From Hybos culiciformis (taxonomy: Eukaryota > Arthropoda > Insecta > Diptera > Hybotidae), in assembly GCA_964007475.1 (NCBI GenBank), contig OZ023275.1:30943619-31007618 (forward strand): 64,000 nucleotides of DNA. Reading direction: 5' to 3'. The position numbers were made by a program, and so were the translations under genes. Of this stretch, positions 60,501 through 64,000 are shown in pieces; the stretch's first letter is position 1, and each line of letters begins with the position of its first letter. The notes under the pieces are model-generated. The model was given only the letters and a program-made list of their open reading frames with translations. It ran no database searches and was not told where the DNA came from.

Positions 60501-63387
60501 AGTGAGGGCGGAAGTGAGGGCGGAAGTGAGGGCGGAAGTGAGAGCGGAAGTGAGGGCGGAAGTGAGGGCGGAAGTGAGGGCGGAAGTGAGGGCGGAAGTG
60601 AGGGCGGAAGTGAGGGAGGAAGTTAGGGCGGAAGTGAGGGTGGAATTACCTGACCAAAAATTTTGGATAGTGAGCTGTGGTTAGGGTCTTCCCTGCTTAA
60701 AATATGCAAAAAAAAAAGTTTTTTAAATAGGTAGCGCCGGTGAAATAAAGATTACCTGCCCAAAAGTTTTGGGTAGCTAGCTACTTTTAGAGTCGTCCTG
60801 GCTCAAAATATAAAAAAAAAACACACGAAGCAGTCATAGGAACTGCTGAAAGAAGTTTGTACTTAAAGCTTTAAACTATGAAATAACAATGACTACAAAT
60901 AATGGACTGCTTTTGGACTGCTGGACTGATTTTTATTTTAATTTACATTTTGTACTGAGCAGCCCATCATTTATAGCCACTGTTATTTCATAGTTTAAAG
61001 CTTAAGTATAAACTTCTTTCGGCAGTTCCTATGACTGCTTCGTGTGTTTTTCTTTGTTTTTACAATGTGCTTTTATTAAATACAATATTTTTTTTTAAGT
61101 AACAAGTTAAATAAAAAAAATAATAATTCATTAGATTATGAATAACATCAGAGTTGTAATATTTATTTCTAATATAGAACTAATATCCAAAGACCACTAT
61201 CTTTTAATTGAGGCTTAAAAAAATTTTTAAGATTGTCATTAGTTTTTGATCGTGAAACATTCGAAGAAACTACTTTTTATCGATTCTTCAATCATGTCAT
61301 GGTATTTGAAATTTTTTTTCCTTAGTTTTTTTTTTAAAAACACTCGGTGTATAATTTATTTAAATTTTTATTTATAAATAATTCAATATTAAATTACTTT
61401 AAAATTTTTCTACATGATAAAACGATTTAATTTTCTTTTAAACATCATTTATGTAAATGTAAAGTATAAAAATAGAGACAGGTACCATAGTTATTATTAT
61501 AATGTTTCAATTATTTTTAAATTGTAAATAACTTAGGTAATGCATGAAAACTTGTGGTGTAGGTACATTGAGAGTTGGTTTTCTTTTCAGAGGCTCTAGT
61601 TAATATTGTTGTAGAAAATTTTATTTTAATAAAAAAGGAAAATTGATTTTGTAGATTTAATTTTTTTTTATTAGCTTTTGTTTAAAATTATAATAATAAT
61701 GTGTTACGATTATTATAAACGAGATTATTATAAATGTACGAGTATTATGTTTACAACAAAAAGGTAGACAAGTATCTTTCTTTTCTCAGTTAAATGAATT
61801 TATTATAGCTTCTTATTACTATGTTATCATATTGTAAACTACTTAATGCTACTAAGTTAAATTTTTATCCTGAAATACTACTGTTCTAAAATATTTAATA
61901 TATGCTACATATCTACCTAAGTTAAAAATGAATAAATAAAAACTAAAAAATAAAAAATTAATATAATGAACAAGATTTTGTTGTTATTCTGTTGTTGTTT
62001 GTATTCTAGAATATCTAAATTTTATTTAAGATTTCCTATATATAATAAAAATAATAATAATACGTAATCAACAACATAGTAAAACTAAAAATATAGGTCT
62101 CTCTCTATACATAAAACAAAAATACAACCGCGACCTTGGTTAAAAAGAATAATGTTTTTGTTTTGTTTTTTATTTTGAATAATTTATGCAATTTACTTTC
62201 GATGTGAAAAGAAATTGTTCAAATTTTTTCAAAAATGATTCTGAATTATTTGCTTAATTTTGAAACGTAATGCAATTAGTACTTAATCTAATATTATTGC
62301 ATTAAGATTATGTAAATATTAAATGAACCTTTGACCGGAACTTAGGCTGATAAACAACATACGATACATAGGTACCCCCCCTTAATTTTTATTGATATGG
62401 AAAATGATGTTAAAAATTATTGATTCAACTGTAAAAAATACCTAGATAAGATGTCTAATGATCTAGTCTAAGTTAATGGACTGATCATTCTAATGAAAGT
62501 AACGTAAATACCCACTTCTAAATATGTATACCTTATACCTACCTACCTACGTAATATACCTAGGTAATCTAAAACAATGTCTTCATCTACAATATGGGTC
62601 AATAGGTAGGTATGAATTTTTTTTTAATTCTACCTACCTACCCAGATGGTTCTATTTTCATTTCATGAAATCCTTCAGATTATTAATTAATTGAATTGAA
62701 ACCAATCTTTATAAAAAAAAATGTAGAGTAGACAATATACAATAAGTAGGTAACTCCTAGGTACATATAGGTATCTAAATATAAAAAATACACATTGCAT
62801 GCATTATTTTAATCAGAAACACATAAAATCAATGCCAATGTCAACAAGAATAAGAATATTCGTAATATCGTAATTCGTAAATTCTAAAAAAAAATGTTTG
62901 TGAAATTTTTGTATTTTTTTTACATTATTTTTATTTTGAATGAAACTAAAGTGACGGCAACACCTATCTAAGAAAAAGTTAAAATAGGTAAATAATATTA
63001 TTAAAATTTTTAACAACGTAAAAGTAAAATTTAGAAAATTTATTTTGAAATCCCCCCGCCCCCGCTTTCTTAAAAACATTTTAAAATTACTGAAATTATA
63101 ATCTCTCTAATATTTTACTTTATTTTGCCCTTTGATCAATGTCCACAAAAATGAATTTCAAGAAAAAACGAAATGATTTGTGACCGACAACCGAGACTCG
63201 ATCTTAAACAACCTACAGGACGAACTTGGTTTTTTAATTTTATTAACTTTTGAATGTGAATAAAAAATAGTAATCTCACCGTTGATCTTAATTCGAAATG
63301 AATTAAATTTAACCATGATTTCTGTTCTGCTAGTACTTCTACCACATTATCTGATTTTGAATTGAAAAAATTAAATGAAAAATTCAT
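45313..63387 (-). CDS. sws: sws, Swiss cheese / neuropathy target esterase-type lysophospholipase (gene span; spliced)
   Basis: Patatin-like (lyso)phospholipase of the endoplasmic reticulum; in flies it also binds the PKA-C3 catalytic subunit, and its loss causes neurodegeneration. All coding exons appear to be present: 63387-63280, 58314-57100, 57036-56810, 56639-56080, 56007-55589, 55441-55166, 55105-54919, one of 52147-52031 or 49013-48897, 47433-47222, 45986-45630, 45594-45313. These give about 1319 aa (Drosophila is about 1425). Order: short N-terminus, one membrane helix ([18 protein letters not shown]), three cNMP-binding-type domains, and the patatin domain with oxyanion loop GGGGARG, nucleophile GVSIG and Asp in DGG. 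An acidic, Ser-rich tail ends the protein. All junctions keep phase and I found no break. The duplicated catalytic exon is the odd feature. Confidence 0.97.
45630..45986 (-). CDS. sws: sws exon 10: post-catalytic conserved region
   Basis: A 357-nt exon, acceptor TTGCCAG, donor GTAAGT at 45629, phase 0 both ends. It encodes [60 protein letters not shown] and [20 protein letters not shown]. The region is well conserved to fly, and the acidic stretch and GYISEPSS open the variable tail. Confidence 0.96.
46067..46481. mobile_element. long near-perfect foldback element in sws intron
   Basis: Arms of about 194 and 197 bases (46067-46260 and 46285-46481) are reverse complements with few mismatches, around a 24-base loop. 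At the centre are GTGGGGCACATTTTT and AAAAATGTGCCCCAC. No clear target duplication was identified. The low divergence implies recent insertion or gene conversion between arms. Confidence 0.85.
46552..46985. repeat. tandem repeat, unit about 115-120 bp, 3.7 copies
   Basis: Units start at TTACGAAATTTG-like motifs at 46552, 46667, 46784 and 46904. Each contains TGTACCAAATTTGAA-like, AAATCGGACGAA and TTGAAGTCCT segments and, except the last, AGGAGGCCAATAAAT-like segments. The last copy is partial. Confidence 0.85.
47222..47433 (-). CDS. sws: sws exon 9: end of patatin domain
   Basis: A 212-nt exon, acceptor TTTTAG, donor GTAAAT at 47221; phase 1 in, phase 0 out. It encodes [40 protein letters not shown] and [20 protein letters not shown], ending [10 protein letters not shown]. 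Either 8a or 8b joins to it in frame through the Ala codon (P-A-D). Confidence 0.97.
47434..48896. other. sws intron between exons 8b and 9
   Basis: An AT-rich 1.46-kb intron with a MITE at 47811-47946 and a short inverted pair CCGAAACGACTG/CAGTCGTTTCGG around 47571-47652. No third copy of exon 8 was found. Confidence 0.75.
47811..47946. mobile_element. short MITE with about 33-bp inverted ends
   Basis: The left end GGGCCAAATTCTATAACTAT (then GTCTCTCAAAAAAA) and the right end ...GAGACATAGTTCTAGAATTT (then GAACCC) are inverted copies with few mismatches. Length about 136 bases, no coding frame. Confidence 0.7.
48897..49013 (-). CDS. sws: sws exon 8b: alternative catalytic-Asp exon (duplicate of 8a)
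   Basis: A 117-nt exon with the same length and phase (1-1) as 8a, acceptor AAACCAG, donor GTAAAA at 48896. It encodes [38 protein letters not shown]; 28 of 39 residues equal those of 8a and there is no stop or frameshift. Differences cluster at [10 protein letters not shown] for [10 protein letters not shown], and at DGC-Y-T-NNV for DGG-Y-V-NNL. The dyad Asp is kept. Because inclusion of both would duplicate one structural block, mutually exclusive use is most likely. Function of this form is inferred. Confidence 0.92.
49014..52030. other. sws intron between the two alternative exons 8a and 8b
   Basis: A 3-kb AT-rich stretch. Its only distinctive part is a triplicated, GC-richer patch at 49728-49830. 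In mutually exclusive systems, pairing or silencer elements controlling choice often sit here. I could not identify one by eye. Confidence 0.6.
49728..49830. repeat. three-copy repeat of about 33 bp with GC-rich end
   Basis: TTATCAAGTGGCTCGCGTAT, TTATCAGAGGGCTCGCAAAT and TTATCAGCGGGCTCTTTCGG begin successive diverged units, followed by GGGCCCGTTCGAGCCCCCTT. A frame over it (49735-49923) is not gene-like. Likely a transposon relic. Confidence 0.6.
52031..52147 (-). CDS. sws: sws exon 8a: canonical catalytic-Asp exon
   Basis: A 117-nt exon (39 codons), acceptor TCGTAG, donor GTAATT at 52030, phase 1 both ends. It encodes [38 protein letters not shown]. The Asp of DGG is the second member of the Ser-Asp dyad of patatin-type enzymes. 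This is the form that matches the fly and vertebrate PNPLA6 sequence ([16 protein letters not shown]). It is one of two homologous alternatives; the other lies 3 kb downstream in the gene at 48897. Confidence 0.95.
52148..54918. other. sws intron between exons 7 and 8a
   Basis: A 2.8-kb AT-rich intron with no repeat or exon that I can recognise. Confidence 0.7.
54919..55105 (-). CDS. sws: sws exon 7: patatin domain middle
   Basis: A 187-nt exon, acceptor TTATTAG, donor GTAAGT at 54918; phase 0 in, phase 1 out. [40 protein letters not shown] and [20 protein letters not shown] match fly SWS closely. Its phase-1 end is shared by both versions of the next exon. Confidence 0.96.
55166..55441 (-). 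CDS. sws: sws exon 6: patatin oxyanion loop and catalytic Ser
   Basis: A 276-nt exon (92 codons), acceptor TTCTAG, phase 0 both ends. [20 protein letters not shown] and [20 protein letters not shown] (oxyanion loop) are followed by [20 protein letters not shown] and [14 protein letters not shown], where the Ser of GVSIG is the nucleophile. It ends QKAREWSK. The donor is AAG/GTTTTT, an unusually poor 5' splice site, but it is the only GT that joins in frame to KMTQW. Frames on the other strand here are shadows. Confidence 0.96.
55589..56007 (-). CDS. sws: sws exon 5: linker before the patatin domain
   Basis: A 419-nt exon, acceptor AATCAG, donor GTAAGT at 55588; phase 1 in, phase 0 out. It encodes [57 protein letters not shown] and TRKSQYRI, matching the conserved Rossmann-like segment that precedes the catalytic domain in the NTE family. 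Confidence 0.96.
56080..56639 (-). CDS. sws: sws exon 4: third cNMP-binding domain
   Basis: A 560-nt exon, acceptor TTTCAG, donor GTAATT at 56079; phase 2 in, phase 1 out. [20 protein letters not shown] and [19 protein letters not shown] lead into [36 protein letters not shown] and [20 protein letters not shown], nearly identical to fly SWS. It ends [11 protein letters not shown]. Confidence 0.97.
56810..57036 (-). CDS. sws: sws exon 3: second cNMP-binding domain
   Basis: A 227-nt exon, acceptor TTTTTAG, donor GTAAGT at 56809; phase 0 in, phase 2 out. It encodes [37 protein letters not shown] and [12 protein letters not shown], the beta-roll core of the second cNMP-binding-type domain. The stretch between strands is less like fly, as expected for this region. 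Confidence 0.95.
57100..58314 (-). CDS. sws: sws exon 2: membrane segment and first cNMP-binding domain
   Basis: A 1215-nt exon (405 codons), acceptor CTTTTAG, donor GTATGT at 57099, phase 0 both ends. It opens with the hydrophobic helix [18 protein letters not shown], then the basic [33 protein letters not shown], and [20 protein letters not shown]. The first cyclic-nucleotide-binding-type domain includes [17 protein letters not shown] and [18 protein letters not shown] divergent low-complexity linker and [15 protein letters not shown] follow. Drosophila SWS has matching segments throughout the conserved parts. Confidence 0.96.
59211..59460. repeat. 126-bp direct repeat, two copies
   Basis: CAATAATCATTTG begins at 59211 and again at 59337. 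Both copies contain AAAACAAAATAATTT(G/A)GCGC and AAAATCTTTCGTTTACAAAT, and differ mainly at the 3' end. Probably internal repeats of the element that also carries the minisatellite. Confidence 0.85.
59459..60810. mobile_element. repeat units with AAAGATTACCTGCC motif flanking a minisatellite
   Basis: About 85-100-bp units, each with GGTGAAATAAAGATTACCTG, then CCAAAAATTTTTGGG, a CTACGGTTAGGTCGT-like segment and GGCTCAAAATAT. They occur near 59459, 59567, 59670 and 60727, with a partial copy at 60645. The minisatellite is inserted in or grew within the third unit. Satellite-like internal repeats of an unidentified element. Confidence 0.7.
59746..60642. repeat. 12-bp minisatellite GTGAGGGCGGAA, about 75 copies
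   Basis: A near-uniform array of the 12-mer GTGAGGGCGGAA, with early GGGAGGGCGGAA variants and scattered point changes (GACGGAA, GAGTGGAA). It is G/purine-rich on the + strand and far higher in G+C than the rest of the window. As 12 is a multiple of three, long artificial frames of Glu-Val-Arg-Ala or Gly-Ser-Glu repeats appear. They are not proteins of note: there is no start context, partner exon or conserved flank. Confidence 0.95.
60821..61047. mobile_element. foldback MITE in sws intron 1
   Basis: Arms 60821-60890 (ACACACGAAGCAGTCATAGG...) and 60981-61047 (...CCTATGACTGCTTCGTGTGT) are reverse complements with few differences over about 68 bases. They enclose a 90-base loop with a GGACTGCTTTTGGACTGCTG motif. 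It directly follows the minisatellite-bearing element. Confidence 0.8.
63280..63387 (-). CDS. sws: sws first coding exon
   Basis: Thirty-six codons from ATG at 63387 ([20 protein letters not shown]... to ...FELRST), donor GTGAGA at 63279, phase 0. It joins exactly to TFLYTC at 58314, giving a 36-residue lumenal-type N-terminus before the membrane helix, as in Drosophila SWS where about 34 residues precede VYMYCALGMM. The sequence itself is not conserved with fly. Support comes from the donor, phase, length and position. Confidence 0.75.
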
Positions 63388-64000
63388 TTTTTTTTATCAA
63401 ACTAAAAAAAAAAACCTCACAAAAAGGAAATTAGAAAATCAATAAAAAAAAGGCAAAAATTTTATTGTTTTACTTTTATTTTTGTTGTTTTTTTTTTTTT
63501 ATTTCATTTTCTTAATTAATTTCTCATAATTTAATAAGAATTTTTCTTTATTTTATTTTCTTTTAAATTTTAAAAAATATAAATTTTATTTTGCGATTTT
63601 CCTTGCTTCTTATCTTCACTTCTAGACTTTCTTTCTTCTTTTTTAAGCAAGTTTGACGTTTGAGTTTGAAGAAATTTTATTTTTTATTAAAAAAAAATCA
63701 AATCAAATCAGAAAACTTCAAAAAGAAAAAAGCTTTTTATATTATTATGTCAAATTCAGATGATTTTCAAAGCATTGCCAGATTTGGAATAAAGTATCAT
63801 GGCTTACACAAAAAATCCTGCAAAATTCAAAAACTAAAAATTATTAACTGGGCTTCGAGCATAGAATTAATAGAATTAAAGAAAGGCTGTTGTTGATAGT
63901 GTGGTAAAAAGTTTGCGTTGAAAATTAAAAATGTTCAAAATTCAATTCCGATGATAATAAAAATAAGAAAGTTCACCATTATTTTTCATCATTATTTTAA
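63388..64000. other. sws 5' flank
   Basis: Upstream of the sws ATG (63387, - strand). AT-rich with long T runs. The sws 5' UTR and promoter are expected here or beyond the window end. No core promoter element was singled out. The frame at 63660-63896 (+) has no recognised domain and is probably chance. Confidence 0.5.

Larger units (their letters stand above)
58315..63279. other. sws intron 1
   Basis: A 5-kb intron between the N-terminal exon and the membrane-segment exon. It contains the 126-bp duplicate, AAAGATTACCTGCC repeats, the 12-bp minisatellite and the foldback at 60821 listed separately. The rest is AT-rich with TACCTACC-type motifs (62531-62645). The frame at 62813-63079 (-) lacks splice support or similarity. 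Confidence 0.7.

Noticed and set aside
59747..60684. Long overlapping open frames (136 and 275 codons) of Glu-Val-Arg-Ala and Gly-Ser-Glu repeats
   Set aside because: They are produced by the 12-bp minisatellite, whose period is a multiple of three. No splice context, start context or conserved flank supports a protein.
63660..63896. 78-codon + strand frame upstream of sws
   Set aside because: Asn/Lys/Ile-biased, no domain, no splice partner in the window. Too little to call a gene.
1..64000. CRISPR arrays, bacterial operons or viral genes
   Set aside because: The repeats are eukaryotic satellites and transposons. All supported coding sequence is spliced insect nuclear genes.

Overview
This is a strongly AT-rich (roughly three-quarters or more A+T by eye) animal nuclear window. 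Everything visible points to an insect. Two large, spliced, conserved genes fill most of it. Their translated exons read almost straight onto the Drosophila proteins Discs large (dlg1, PSD-95/SAP97-type MAGUK scaffold) and Swiss cheese (sws, neuropathy target esterase/PNPLA6 family). The insect order cannot be fixed. The frequent TACCTACC-type motifs, the numerous foldback elements and a tRNA-headed SINE-like unit fit several orders, such as Hemiptera, Neuroptera and Lepidoptera.

Layout. The + strand from 5277 to 38979 carries dlg1. There are two alternative 5' ends: an S97-type N-terminus at 5277-6687, whose L27 exons must lie left of the window if present, and a DlgA-type first exon at 17213. 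An optional 39-nt microexon follows, then PDZ1-PDZ2 in one exon, PDZ3, SH3, a hook region with three interchangeable phase-1 cassette exons, and the guanylate-kinase-like domain. The first stop codon is a TGA followed by C. The frame then stays open for 26 GC-rich codons to a TAA, after which the sequence at once becomes AT-rich. This is a good candidate for regulated stop-codon readthrough.

The - strand from 63387 down to 45313 carries a complete sws gene of 11 coding positions (about 1319 aa). It has a short N-terminal exon, a membrane segment, three cyclic-nucleotide-binding-type domains, and a patatin-like phospholipase domain with GGGGARG, GVSIG and DGG motifs. The exon carrying the catalytic Asp is present twice (52031-52147 and 48897-49013). 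The two copies have identical length (117 nt), identical phase and 28 of 39 residues the same, so the gene should make two catalytic-domain variants by mutually exclusive splicing. The second form reads DGC where the first reads DGG. This is the most striking observation in the window.

The two genes are convergent, with about 6.3 kb between their stop codons. Introns and flanks hold many small mobile elements and repeats: a 697-bp foldback element with 9-bp flanking repeats (3845-4559), a TTAA-flanked piggyBac-like element (10109-10658), a tRNA-derived SINE-like unit (about 13920-14130), a palindromic element (16053-16223), a non-LTR retrotransposon remnant (about 20633-20743), a hAT-like foldback (32371-32670), a long near-perfect foldback in an sws intron (46067-46481), tandem repeats of about 117 bp beside it (46552-46985), a short MITE (47811-47946), a purine-rich 12-bp minisatellite of about 75 copies (59746-60642), and another foldback (60821-61047). 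No bacterial, viral or CRISPR-like system was seen.
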